Below are positions 9,505-18,919 of a DNA stretch of 64,000 nucleotides, in pieces. The stretch is taken from contig CAIOTH010000106.1 in assembly GCA_903861145.1 (NCBI GenBank), forward strand, positions 1 to 64,000. The letters are read 5' to 3'. The notes below the pieces were generated by a model, which saw only the letters and a program-made list of their open reading frames with translations, had not been told where the DNA came from and ran no database searches. The stretch comes from an uncultured Bacteroidota bacterium (GTDB lineage Bacteria; Bacteroidota; Bacteroidia; Chitinophagales; LD1). The translations under genes and the position numbers were made by a program. The first letter of the stretch is position 1; each line of letters begins with the position of its first letter.

Positions 9505-10314
9505 ATGGCTCAGGCAAGCGCAGCACCACAGAAAAAAGCAGGATTCGACTGGACTATTCTGGTAATCCCTGTATCTCTGGTAGTATCTATTGTATTATTT
9601 ATTTTCGTATTCGGTGCTCCAAAACACTTTACCACCGAAACAAAAGAAACCCCAATACCAGGCGATGCTTTTGGTATAATTTACAAAGGTGGTTTTATAG
9701 TACCTATTTTGATGACTTTCCTGTTAACCGTGTTTACTTTTTCAATTGAAAGATTTATGACCATTGGCAAAGCCCGTGGAACAGGATCTTTGGAAGCGTT
9801 TTTGCAAAAAGTAAAATCGTTATTACATGCAAATGATATTAACGGTGCAATTGCTGAGTGCAACAAGCAAAAAGGTTCGGTAGCCAACGTGGTAGTTGAA
9901 GGCCTTTACAAATACCAGGAAATGGACAAGAACACTGAATTTACGCTTGAGCAAAAAGTTCAGCACATTCAACAGGAAATTGAAGAAGCTACTTCGCTTG
10001 AATTGCCTAGCCTTGAGCAAAACCTGCCTATTCTAGCTACTTTGGCATCGGTATCAACACTCGTAGCCCTTTTAGGAACGGTATTGGGTATGATTCGCGC
10101 CTTCTCAGCTATGGCCGTAACAGGTAACCCTGATCCTGCAAAACTATCTGCCGGTATCTCTGAGGCCCTTATCAATACAGCTATTGGTATCGGTACTTCG
10201 GCTTTATCAATTATCATGTATAACATCTTCACCACCATGATTGATAAATTAACTTATGGAATTGATGAGATTGGATACTCTATAGCTCAAACATTCGCTT
10301 CAACAAGGAAGTAA
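9505..10314 (+). CDS. exbB: MotA/TolQ/ExbB proton channel family protein
   Basis: LASVSTLVALLGTVLGMIRAFSAMA..GISEALINTAIGIGTSALSIIMYN; start at MAQASAAPQ, not the upstream TTG of the ORF track. Confidence 0.9.
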   Translation: MAQASAAPQKKAGFDWTILVIPVSLVVSIVLFIFVFGAPKHFTTETKETPIPGDAFGIIYKGGFIVPILMTFLLTVFTFSIERFMTIGKARGTGSLEAFLQKVKSLLHANDINGAIAECNKQKGSVANVVVEGLYKYQEMDKNTEFTLEQKVQHIQQEIEEATSLELPSLEQNLPILATLASVSTLVALLGTVLGMIRAFSAMAVTGNPDPAKLSAGISEALINTAIGIGTSALSIIMYNIFTTMIDKLTYGIDEIGYSIAQTFASTRK

Positions 10315-10346
10315 TTTTGTAACGCTTAAGTATTAAAACCAGCAAT

Positions 10347-11000
10347 ATGCCAAAGGTTAAAGTCCCAAGAAAAAGTACTGCAGTAGATATGACCGCCATG
10401 TGCGACGTATCTTTCCTGTTGCTTACTTTCTTCATTCTAACAGCCAAGTTTAAACCTGAGGAATTAGTAGCCGTAGATATTCCAATGTCGCGTTCAACTA
10501 AAAGCTTCAGCGATGCAATTACCATATTGCTTAATAAAGATGGTAAGGCATTTATAACAATTAACGAGTCGCTTACCCGCCTTAACATGCTTGACCAAAT
10601 GGTTGAAAAGTATGGCGATAAGTATCCCGAGTTAAAAACACTTACTCCACTGCAGAAGCAGTTTTTCAGCAAAATCGAAACATGGGGTGGCCCTGTAAGC
10701 GAACTTCCTAAAGTGCTTAGTATGGATGGAGTGCAATTGCAGGCATGGCAAAAGCAAATGCCGGGTATTCCTATCGATTCTTCAAACAATCAATTAGGAG
10801 ATTGGGTGCAAGCAGCCAGATATGCTACCAACGGCGATATTAAAATTGCAGTTAAGAGCGATAAGGATACCAACATACAGCCGGTTAAAGATGTAGTTAA
10901 AGATTTAACTGCAAAAGACATCCACCGCTTTTTATTGGTAACCACCCTGGCGGGGCCGGGTAGTGCCGATGCAGGAGCCGCAAAAGATGATAAGAAGTAG
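10347..11000 (+). CDS. exbD: Biopolymer transporter ExbD/TolR
   Basis: KSTAVDMTAMCDVSFLLLTFFILTAKFKPEE N-terminal TM and Asp motif. Confidence 0.88.
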   Translation: MPKVKVPRKSTAVDMTAMCDVSFLLLTFFILTAKFKPEELVAVDIPMSRSTKSFSDAITILLNKDGKAFITINESLTRLNMLDQMVEKYGDKYPELKTLTPLQKQFFSKIETWGGPVSELPKVLSMDGVQLQAWQKQMPGIPIDSSNNQLGDWVQAARYATNGDIKIAVKSDKDTNIQPVKDVVKDLTAKDIHRFLLVTTLAGPGSADAGAAKDDKK

Positions 11001-11034
11001 TAGTAATTACTAAACTTAAAAGAAACGGAATAAG

Positions 11035-11637
11035 ATGGCAGAAATAGATACCTCCGGGGGGGGCGGGAAGCATAAAGGTGGCGTCCGCTCCAAAAAAATG
11101 TCAACCCGGGTTGACCTTACACCTATGGTGGATTTGGCGTTCCTGCTTATCACTTTCTTTATGTTAACTACAACCCTTAGCAAGCCTAAGGCCATGCAGT
11201 TAAACATGCCTAAGAAGACTGATAACGAGAAAGACAAACAGGAAGTTGGCGAATGCCAGGTTTTAAATGTATTGATTGATACCCTTGACCAGGTTTGGTA
11301 TTACGAAGGCTTACAGGTAGCGGGTTTACAAAAAACCGGCTTCGATCCATCGGCTAAAGATGGGGGCGTACGTAAAGTGGTTTTGGATATGATGAAAAAG
11401 GTGCCTAACACCTGCCCGCTTACCAGCAAAGGCAATAAGCGCGATGCCATTGTGTTAATTAAGATGTTAAAGGGTGCGCGGTACAAAAACATGGTAGACA
11501 TTTTGGATGAAATGGATGTTACAGGCTGTAAAATATACGCCATACAGGAACCCGATCCTATTGAGGTAGAGGCGGTAGAAAATGGCGGTACGGTTAAAAC
11601 ATTCAATAAGGATGTGGTACAGGAAACGCAGAAGTAG
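11035..11637 (+). CDS. exbD: Biopolymer transporter ExbD/TolR (second copy)
   Basis: STRVDLTPMVDLAFLLITFFMLTTTLSKPKAMQLNMP. Confidence 0.9.
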   Translation: MAEIDTSGGGGKHKGGVRSKKMSTRVDLTPMVDLAFLLITFFMLTTTLSKPKAMQLNMPKKTDNEKDKQEVGECQVLNVLIDTLDQVWYYEGLQVAGLQKTGFDPSAKDGGVRKVVLDMMKKVPNTCPLTSKGNKRDAIVLIKMLKGARYKNMVDILDEMDVTGCKIYAIQEPDPIEVEAVENGGTVKTFNKDVVQETQK

Positions 11638-11686
11638 TTGTGGAAATATTTAGTTCATGCATCATAAAGAAAGAATAAGGTAAAGC

Positions 11687-12484
11687 ATGGAAACATCAAG
11701 AAGTTTTCTGGGTTGGTCAATGGACGATATCGTCTTTGATAATCGTAATAAAGATTACGGTGCCTACCAGCTTAGAATTTTAGCCAAAAAGAACGTAAGA
11801 ACCGGCTTGCTGATTGCTATATTCAGTTTTGCTGCGTTGTTAGTGTTATCGCAAATTGACTGGGGCTTTTTAAAAAGTAAAGAGGATAAAACGATTGAAA
11901 CTAACGTAACGTTGGCCGAGCCACCGCCGTTGGATAAAACCCCTCCTCCGCCACCACCACCGCCACCTCCGCCACCAACAAGGCCAACGGTACGGTTTGT
12001 GGAAATGATTGTAAAGAAACAGAAAGAGGTGCATGATGAAGAGCCGCCTCCTCCGCCACCACCTGATGATAAATCTGAAATTTCGACTAAAACGCAGGAA
12101 GGCGATCCTAACGCAAAGGCTTCTATTGATGAGCCTGTGGTATCGGAAGCACCGGTTGTTGAGCAACCTAAAATTTTCACCTTCGTTGAGCAAAACCCTC
12201 AGTTTCCGGGTGGCGATGGAGAGTTGATGAAGTTTCTGCAAAAGAATATCCAGTACCCGCAAATGGAACGCGATAACGATATTCAGGGTAAGGTATTGTT
12301 GCGATTTGTGGTTATGGAAGACGGTTCAGTTTCGGATGTTACTGTGGTGCGTGCGGTAAGCCCGGGCCTTGATAAAGAAGCTGTGCGCGTGGTAAAAATG
12401 TTACCTAAGTTTAGCCCAGGTAAGCAACAAGGTAAGGCAGTAAGGGTTTACTTTAACCTGCCGGTTGTATTCAGGCTACAGTAG
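11687..12484 (+). CDS. tonB: Energy transducer TonB
   Basis: DDIVFDNRNKDYGAYQLR N-term, one TM, Pro tract, C-terminal TonB domain PQFPGGDGELMKFLQKNIQYPQMERDNDIQGKVLLRFVV..VFRLQ. Confidence 0.92.
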   Translation: METSRSFLGWSMDDIVFDNRNKDYGAYQLRILAKKNVRTGLLIAIFSFAALLVLSQIDWGFLKSKEDKTIETNVTLAEPPPLDKTPPPPPPPPPPPPTRPTVRFVEMIVKKQKEVHDEEPPPPPPPDDKSEISTKTQEGDPNAKASIDEPVVSEAPVVEQPKIFTFVEQNPQFPGGDGELMKFLQKNIQYPQMERDNDIQGKVLLRFVVMEDGSVSDVTVVRAVSPGLDKEAVRVVKMLPKFSPGKQQGKAVRVYFNLPVVFRLQ

Positions 12485-12562
12485 TTTTTATAATATAAAC
12501 ACTCATGCAAAATCATAATCGTTCCGTGGTGAATGGTTATGATTTTGCAGTTTAAGGACAAG

Positions 12563-12793
12563 ATGGATAAGTTGAATCAGTTTTTTAGAAAGGTGTACTC
12601 CAGTCCGCTGGTGATGTGGAATGGAACAGCTGCAGTTATTTTTTTGGTTATAGGGCTAACTGTTATGCTAGTGCCCTCGGTTATGGGTGCTGATAACACT
12701 ATCCGGTACGGATTTGGCAGCATGCTTACTATTTACGGCATCTTCAGGTTCTGGACTTTTTACAAATCGGTTAATACCAGGGATGATGCTTAA
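12563..12793 (+). CDS. Small membrane protein of the Ton cluster (hypothetical)
   Basis: MDKLNQFFRKVYSSPLVMWNGTAAVIFLVIGLTVMLVPS.., two predicted TM segments; overlaps the next start. Confidence 0.6.
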   Translation: MDKLNQFFRKVYSSPLVMWNGTAAVIFLVIGLTVMLVPSVMGADNTIRYGFGSMLTIYGIFRFWTFYKSVNTRDDA

Positions 12794-13739
12794 ACACTAC
12801 CCTGCTCTGTCCGTTGTTGCGCTCCTGTTTCTATTCTCCTCATGCGCCCAAAAGCGCACTGCCGAAAACACCAATATAGGCACTGAGAAAATATATAAGG
12901 GTGAATTTACCTTAGATGTTGACCCGGGTTTAGAACATGTAATGAAACTGCAACAGGAAGTTTTTGAATACGCACACCCCGATGTAAAACTCAACATTCA
13001 GTATAAAAACGAGGCCGATATGATGGCCGATTTCAAAAGCAAAAGAGCAACGGTATTGGTAATGGCCCGCGATCTTGATTCGCTGGAAAAAGTGGCACTT
13101 GAGCAGCACGATACCCTTTATGTGCGCGAAATAAAAATTGCCAGTGATGGCGTTGCTTTAATTGGCAACAAATCGTTTGATGATAAGGCCCTGGATATTG
13201 CAACGCTGAAGAAGTATTTCGACCCCGCGAATACATCAACCGAGGTACCTGAAATGGTTTTTGAAGACCAGCATAGCAGCGTGGTGAAGTTTATGCTGAA
13301 TAAACTTGGGTACAAAGAGAAGGTCTCAACACATGTATATGCGCTTAAATCGACCGAAGAGGTGATTAATTATGTCGAAAAAAGCAAAAATGCCATTGGC
13401 TTTATACCCTTTAATTTTTTGAGCGATGTTGAAAGTGATGGCGTAAAGAAGCTTTTGGATAGCATAAAAATTTTAAGTTTGCGCGCCAAAGACAAGGATG
13501 GCAAAGAAATAATAGTAAGCGCCAACCAAAGCGATATAGCTACAGGCGATTATCCACTAACACGCAACATCTATACCGAAATGCGTTTTAGTTATGAGGA
13601 TAACCTGGAGTGGTTGTTCGTGAATTTTTTGTTTAAAGGCCAGGGCGAACGGATATTTTTGAAAGATGGCTTAATACCCGCACGAATGCCTGCGCGTGAT
13701 ATAGATGTTAATACTGATGGGCTGAAAGCAAGGAATTAG
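12783..13739 (+). CDS. PstS-like substrate-binding lipoprotein
   Basis: Lipoprotein signal (FLFSSCAQKR), periplasmic-binding fold resembling PstS_like: RATVLVMARDLDSLEK..KIASDGVALIGNKS..YVEKSKNAIGFIPFNFL; Ser/Thr-rich ligand region. Confidence 0.75.
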   Translation: MMLKHYPALSVVALLFLFSSCAQKRTAENTNIGTEKIYKGEFTLDVDPGLEHVMKLQQEVFEYAHPDVKLNIQYKNEADMMADFKSKRATVLVMARDLDSLEKVALEQHDTLYVREIKIASDGVALIGNKSFDDKALDIATLKKYFDPANTSTEVPEMVFEDQHSSVVKFMLNKLGYKEKVSTHVYALKSTEEVINYVEKSKNAIGFIPFNFLSDVESDGVKKLLDSIKILSLRAKDKDGKEIIVSANQSDIATGDYPLTRNIYTEMRFSYEDNLEWLFVNFLFKGQGERIFLKDGLIPARMPARDIDVNTDGLKARN

Positions 13740-13785
13740 AAATTAGGCATGGTTTTAGTTTGTATATAAAAAACAGCATAATAAA

Positions 13786-15369
13786 ATGAAAAATGTAACT
13801 CTGTTAGCGGTGGCATTATTGATGGTGGCCAGTGTTTTTGGCCAAACATTGCAGGATGCACAGCGCGAATTGGATAACGAGAATTATTTTAAAGCAAAGC
13901 AGGTTTTGTTTAAGCTACTGCATGACGGCACTTCAAACAAATCTGAAGTGGCGTATTATTTAGGTAACGCCTACTTAAAAAGTGATGACGCCGACTCCGC
14001 TAAACTGTTTTACAAAATGGTTTTCGACCCGGATACGAAGAGCCCGATGAGTTATGTTGCTAAGGGCAGAATTGCCTTGCTGCAAAAAAATAGTAATGAT
14101 GCTAAAACGAATTTCGACCAGGCATTAAGGGGTAGTAAATACAAAAACGCCAACATCTATTTCGAAATTGGCGATGCGTATTTCAGGCCTAATATTATTG
14201 ACCTGCAGGCTGCCATTAGCAACCTGAAATCTGCTTTGGATTTAGACCCGAAGAATACTTCCATTATGCTTGAGTTGGGTGATGCTTACCTTGAGAACTC
14301 GGCAACCGACCCACAAGGCGGCGGACAAGCTATGAACCAGTATCAAAACGCACGTGGCGTTAACAGCAACCTATCTATTGCATGGATAAAAGAAGGCCGT
14401 TTGGATATGCGCGGACAAATTTATGACCAGGCTATTGATGCTTTTAAAAAAGCCTTAGCAATTGACCAGAACTATCCTATCGTTCACAAAGAATTAGGTG
14501 AAGCTTATTACTGGACGAAGCAGTATGATAAAATGATTGATGAGTTTCAGAAGTATGTTGCTCTAAGCCCCGGTGATTCGAAAGCGAGAGTTGCGTTGCT
14601 GGAAATGTTATTTAGAAACAAGGCTTACGACAAGGTTGCTGAAGAAGCAGGCAAGGGATTAAAGAGCGATCCTAACAACGTTGATTACCTGCGTTTTCAA
14701 ATGTATTCGAACTTTGAGTTGAAGAGATACAAAGAGGGGTCCGATGCTGCAAATACGCTTTTTGCAGTACCTGGTATTAAGCCTAAACCACGCGATTATA
14801 TTTACGGTGCGCGTTTAGCGGGCCAGGTAGGCGATACTGCACGCGCTTTTAATTACTTCAAAATTGCTATTGGGAACGACTCAAGCAATTGTGATTTAGT
14901 AGGAGAGTATGCTAAGATTTTATATGGCGCCAAGCATTATGCTGATGCCATAAACCAATACAATGCTAAAAAAGCAAGGTGTGGTGATTTGAAAGCCCTT
15001 GACTATTACTATATAGGCCGTGCTTCGTTATTGCTTGACGACTCGTTAGGTGCTGATACCGCCTTTGGCAGCTTTATTGCCAAAAGCCCTACTACGCCTG
15101 ATGGTTACTACTGGAGAGCCAGAACCAACCTGAAGATTGGCAAGTTTGAAGATTACAATTCGCTGCCTTACTATTCGGATTACATTAGGTTGGCTGAACC
15201 TACTGCCGCCAGCCATAAAGACAACATGATTGAATCGTACCAGTACCTGGGTGTTTATTATTTGGAGAAAGTGAAGGACAAAGCCAAGGCTAAGGAATAT
15301 TTACAAAAAGCTTTGGAGCTTGACCCTAACGACCAAAACACGATTGAATTCTTAAAGCAGATTAAGTAG
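13786..15369 (+). CDS. Tetratricopeptide repeat secreted protein
   Basis: Signal peptide plus many TPR units (e.g. ..YYLGNAYLKSDDADSAKLFYK.., ..AKEYLQKALELDPNDQNTIEFLKQ). Confidence 0.88.
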   Translation: MKNVTLLAVALLMVASVFGQTLQDAQRELDNENYFKAKQVLFKLLHDGTSNKSEVAYYLGNAYLKSDDADSAKLFYKMVFDPDTKSPMSYVAKGRIALLQKNSNDAKTNFDQALRGSKYKNANIYFEIGDAYFRPNIIDLQAAISNLKSALDLDPKNTSIMLELGDAYLENSATDPQGGGQAMNQYQNARGVNSNLSIAWIKEGRLDMRGQIYDQAIDAFKKALAIDQNYPIVHKELGEAYYWTKQYDKMIDEFQKYVALSPGDSKARVALLEMLFRNKAYDKVAEEAGKGLKSDPNNVDYLRFQMYSNFELKRYKEGSDAANTLFAVPGIKPKPRDYIYGARLAGQVGDTARAFNYFKIAIGNDSSNCDLVGEYAKILYGAKHYADAINQYNAKKARCGDLKALDYYYIGRASLLLDDSLGADTAFGSFIAKSPTTPDGYYWRARTNLKIGKFEDYNSLPYYSDYIRLAEPTAASHKDNMIESYQYLGVYYLEKVKDKAKAKEYLQKALELDPNDQNTIEFLKQIK

Positions 15370-15390
15370 TTTGTTTTTGAAATCTTTTAA

Positions 15391-15428
15391 AGTGCCCTTC
15401 CGGATTTTCGGAAGGGCACTTTGCTTTT
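15391..15428 (+). terminator. Rho-independent-like terminator after the TPR gene
   Basis: agtgcccttccg-gatttt-cggaagggcact (12-bp perfect stem) followed by ttgctttt. Confidence 0.8.
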
Positions 15429-15430
15429 CA

Positions 15431-15570
15431 CCCCCTCCGTCCCCTAAAGGGGAAACCAAGGCAGAAATGCAAACAGCCGCTTTGCAACCCTCTAACTCCC
15501 CAAAGGGGAGAACCGCTGCGCAGTAATACAAACCGCCAGCCCTTCTGTCCCCTAAAGGGGAAACCAAAAC
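15431..15570. repeat. Tandem palindromic repeat array, 'CGTCCCCTAAAGGGGAAACC' family (about 3 units)
   Basis: cctccgtcccctaaaggggaaaccaaggcag..; ctctaactccccaaaggggagaacc..; cttctgtcccctaaaggggaaaccaaaacag. Same words recur at 20.9-21.1 kb. Confidence 0.75.
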
Positions 15571-15657
15571 AGCGCGCCTATTTAATTCTCAAAATATTTC
15601 TGTTCAAACTTTATGGAATAATTTATTTGCTGCGTTATATATCAAAACCATCATACT

Positions 15658-16485
15658 ATGAACGCAAAGTATTCAAACACCAGTATGCTTGATATGGTAT
15701 TCGAGCATCGCAATAAGGCCTACGGCGCATACGTGCTGCGTAGAGAATACAACAAATCGCTACAACAGGCAATACTCTATATCCTGTCGGTGGTAACCCT
15801 GTTTTGCTTTGGTAATTTTATACGGGAGAATATGAAGCCGAAGCAAAAATATACAGCCCTGGCCGGAACGGTTGTAACAACCTCAGATGTTCAACATAAA
15901 ATTACACCACCGGCACCAAAACCCATACCGCAACCCAAGCCTCCGGTTCAACATCCAATTGACGTTGCTACCGCTGATAACCGCGAAAAGGCGGTTGTGA
16001 AAGATGATAAGGCACCTGCTGATTCTATTCCAGCAACAAAGGATTTGGCAAATCTTGAATCGGGATTGAAAGCTAACCCCAATGGCACCACGGGTTTAGG
16101 AGCAACAGATGGTGACGGTAAAGACCACGTGGTTGAAGCCGCGAAACAGGTTGAGCCATCGAATAAACCTTTGCCCACTTTTGTTGAGGTAATGCCCGAA
16201 TTTCCGGGAGGAGAGAAGGCGCTACTTGCTTTTCTGGCACATAACGTTGAGTATCCGCAAATGGAAAAGGACAATGGTATACAAGGAAGAGTGCTGACCC
16301 AGTTTACCGTAAATGAAGATGGAAGTATATCTGATGTTCAGTTTTTAAGAAGCCCATCGAATGGTTTTAATAAGGAGGTAGGTCGGGTATTGAAAAGAAT
16401 GCCTGCGTTTAAACCGGGTATGCAGTCTGGCAGAGCAGTTAAAGTGAGGTTTACTTTACCGGTGGCGTTTACATTAAAAGATTAG
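15658..16485 (+). CDS. Energy transducer TonB (second paralog)
   Basis: MLDMVFEHRNKAYGAYVLRREYN N-term; C-terminal MPEFPGGEKALLAFLAHNVEYPQMEKDNGIQGRVLTQFTV..PVAFTL. Confidence 0.9.
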   Translation: MNAKYSNTSMLDMVFEHRNKAYGAYVLRREYNKSLQQAILYILSVVTLFCFGNFIRENMKPKQKYTALAGTVVTTSDVQHKITPPAPKPIPQPKPPVQHPIDVATADNREKAVVKDDKAPADSIPATKDLANLESGLKANPNGTTGLGATDGDGKDHVVEAAKQVEPSNKPLPTFVEVMPEFPGGEKALLAFLAHNVEYPQMEKDNGIQGRVLTQFTVNEDGSISDVQFLRSPSNGFNKEVGRVLKRMPAFKPGMQSGRAVKVRFTLPVAFTLKD

Positions 16486-16571
16486 TGCACCCATGCACAA
16501 CACGTTAGGTTCTCCCTTTCCGATGCAAATACTTTTGACTGACACATGGTATTTATTGGGAGGGGAGATGC

Positions 16572-17504
16572 TTAATGGTTGGCCTTATTAAAAGTATCTG
16601 CCAATAACCGTGTATATACTATTGCACCGGCTTGGTTAATATGGGTTTGATTGAAGAACATGGCTTTTGTAAAACCCGGCCTGTCGTAAAAATTAAATTC
16701 GCTGATGTTATACCGAGCTTCAATATTTCGTAACTCGGAATAATAGATTTCTATATTTTGACCGTGCTCATTTGTGGCGCGACAAATGGGCGCCATCATA
16801 AAAAACACTTTGCAATGTTGGGCTGTGCAATAAGCGCAAAGCGAATCGAGTTTTTTGAAGGCGTTTTTATCGCAACTAAGGGTTAAGCTAAACGTATCTG
16901 TGCTGCCGTGATAATCGGGGTTTAGCAGGGGTTCAAACCCGCGGTGGTTCAACATTACGTCATTGTTGTTCTCAGCAGAAAAAGAAGTGGCTGTTGCTTC
17001 TCCTTTTAAATTATCATCCATGTACGATATGGCTATAAACGGATAGCGATTGCCTAAAAGTAAGCTGGGTTCGATAAATGCAAGTTCGTTCATTCCTACA
17101 TCGTGTATATGCGGGTAAAACTGCGGGTAGTAAAAAACTTCACTATCGCGTTCCATAGTATAGGGATCGAGGTTGATGAAAATGTATTTGGGTTTGTGTT
17201 GTTCGATAAAACGGCGGGTTAATATATCAATGAGTGTAAAATTAGCACCATCGATGCCAGCGTTGTAGGAGAGGATACCGGTTAGTGAATCGAACAGGAG
17301 TGGATTGATGTTTCTCAATACCCGCGAACTGCCCATAAAAACAGCATCGTAGTGGGTGGTGTTGTGTAAAATGTGATTGAGTTTACCGGTTGGGCCTTCG
17401 TTGGTTTTGTTCAATGCATTACAAACATGGTAATAGTACACCGATGCCGCTGTTATTGAAAACAGCGCCACTGCTACAATTTGTATGAAGAACCGGTTTC
17501 GCAT
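16572..17504 (-). CDS. SGNH/AlgX/DltD-like MBOAT partner protein (hypothetical)
   Basis: Single N-term TM, AVFMGSSRVLRNINP block, C-term FFNQTHINQAGAIVYTRLLAD; stop/start overlap (TAATG) with upstream MBOAT gene. Confidence 0.65.
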   Translation of the reverse strand: MRNRFFIQIVAVALFSITAASVYYYHVCNALNKTNEGPTGKLNHILHNTTHYDAVFMGSSRVLRNINPLLFDSLTGILSYNAGIDGANFTLIDILTRRFIEQHKPKYIFINLDPYTMERDSEVFYYPQFYPHIHDVGMNELAFIEPSLLLGNRYPFIAISYMDDNLKGEATATSFSAENNNDVMLNHRGFEPLLNPDYHGSTDTFSLTLSCDKNAFKKLDSLCAYCTAQHCKVFFMMAPICRATNEHGQNIEIYYSELRNIEARYNISEFNFYDRPGFTKAMFFNQTHINQAGAIVYTRLLADTFNKANH

Positions 17505-18919
17505 TAAAATTGAAAATAGATGAAGGTTTGTTGTTTAAATACGCCAAAGCTTAAAATCAAAAACAGGGTGAGGCAGCAAAATGCCAAATCGTACCGGGTG
17601 CGTGTGTTAAACCAATCTAATACTGGGTCGGTAATGCCTTCAATAATGGCGACGTACAAACATGCCAGTATGCTTATTACTATCGAAAAGGTTTTAAAAA
17701 AGTCGAGTTGAACTAAGGCGTAAAAGTCTTTATCGGGCGCAAAAATCTTTTTCAGCATTAGCCAGGCGGTATCAAAATCGGGGGCGCGGAAAAATACCCA
17801 GGCCAGTGTAACTACCGAAAAGGTAATGAGCCAACCTGAAATATTGATGAACCAACTATTGTATTGTTTAAGCCTGCCAGCAAAAGGCAGGTAGAGGAAA
17901 TAGCAGAAGGCGTGCACGCAGCCCCAAATTAAGAACGTCCAGTTGGCACCGTGCCAAAAGCCGCTGAGGGCAAAAACGATGAACACGTTTAGATACCGGC
18001 GCCATGCGTTAACCCGGTTGCCGCCCAATGATACATACACATAATCGCGGAACCAGGTGGTGAGCGAAATGTGCCACCGGCCCCAAAACTGCTGAATATT
18101 GGTGGCAAAGTAAGGGCGGTTAAAATTGGTCATCAGCTTAAAGCCCATGCAGCGGGCAGCACCCAGGGCAATATCGGTGTAGCCCGAAAAGTCGCAGTAA
18201 ATCTGTATGCTAAAAGCCAGAACGCCCATTAGCACCTGCAGGTTATGGTAGTTTGTGGGATGCTCGAAAATTGGGTTGGCGTAACCTGAGAGCCTATCGG
18301 CGATAACTACTTTTTTAAACAAGCCCCACATCATTAGGCGTAGGCCGCTAAGCAGGTTGGCATAGTTAAAGGGTAGGTTGCTGTGAAACTGCGGCAATAG
18401 GTTTTGAGGCCGCTCAATAGGCCCTGCTACTAGCTGCGGGTAGAACATAACATACAAGGCATAAATGCCCAAATGCCTCTCGGCCTTTTGGTTGCCGCGG
18501 TATACCTCAATAGTATAACTCATGGCCTGAAAGGTGTGGAACGACAGGCCCAGGGGCAGTATGATATTGAGATAGGGCAAGGCATGCCATGGTAGATGAT
18601 GTGCGGCGCAGAATTGCCCCACGTTACCCACAAAAAAGTTATAGTATTTAAATACAAACAGCACCCCCAGGTTTAGTGCAATGCTTACCCCGAGGTATAA
18701 TTTGCGCCGGCCGGCCTCGCTACCCTCTATAAACCGGGCGGCGGTGTAATCAATAACAATAATGCCGAACAGGATAAGGATATATACCGGCAGCAGGGCC
18801 ATGTAAAAAATGCAACTGGCAATGAGCAGTAACAGCCACCTAAAGCGGTAGGGCGTTAGGTAGTAAAGCGTGGTTACAATCAAAAAAAACTGAAGGAAAC
18901 GTAGCGAGTTAAAGAGCAT
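17504..18919 (-). CDS. MBOAT family O-acyltransferase (AlgI/DltB-like)
   Basis: Multi-TM; QLVAGPIERPQNLLPQF, QIYCDFSGYTDIALGAARCMGFKLMTNFNRPYFATNIQQFWGRWHISLTTWFRDYVYVSLGGNR, SGFWHGANWTFLIWG. Confidence 0.95.
   Translation of the reverse strand: MLFNSLRFLQFFLIVTTLYYLTPYRFRWLLLLIASCIFYMALLPVYILILFGIIVIDYTAARFIEGSEAGRRKLYLGVSIALNLGVLFVFKYYNFFVGNVGQFCAAHHLPWHALPYLNIILPLGLSFHTFQAMSYTIEVYRGNQKAERHLGIYALYVMFYPQLVAGPIERPQNLLPQFHSNLPFNYANLLSGLRLMMWGLFKKVVIADRLSGYANPIFEHPTNYHNLQVLMGVLAFSIQIYCDFSGYTDIALGAARCMGFKLMTNFNRPYFATNIQQFWGRWHISLTTWFRDYVYVSLGGNRVNAWRRYLNVFIVFALSGFWHGANWTFLIWGCVHAFCYFLYLPFAGRLKQYNSWFINISGWLITFSVVTLAWVFFRAPDFDTAWLMLKKIFAPDKDFYALVQLDFFKTFSIVISILACLYVAIIEGITDPVLDWFNTRTRYDLAFCCLTLFLILSFGVFKQQTFIYFQF

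Noticed and set aside
11764-12180. Minus-strand poly-Gly ORF (GGGGGGGGGGGG)
   Set aside because: Antisense shadow of the TonB proline tract; no independent signals.
15352-15567. Minus-strand 71-aa ORF and similar ORFs at 20869..21082
   Set aside because: Composed entirely of the intergenic palindromic repeat arrays; repeated 'VSPLGDRRAGG'-type words are repeat translation, not protein.
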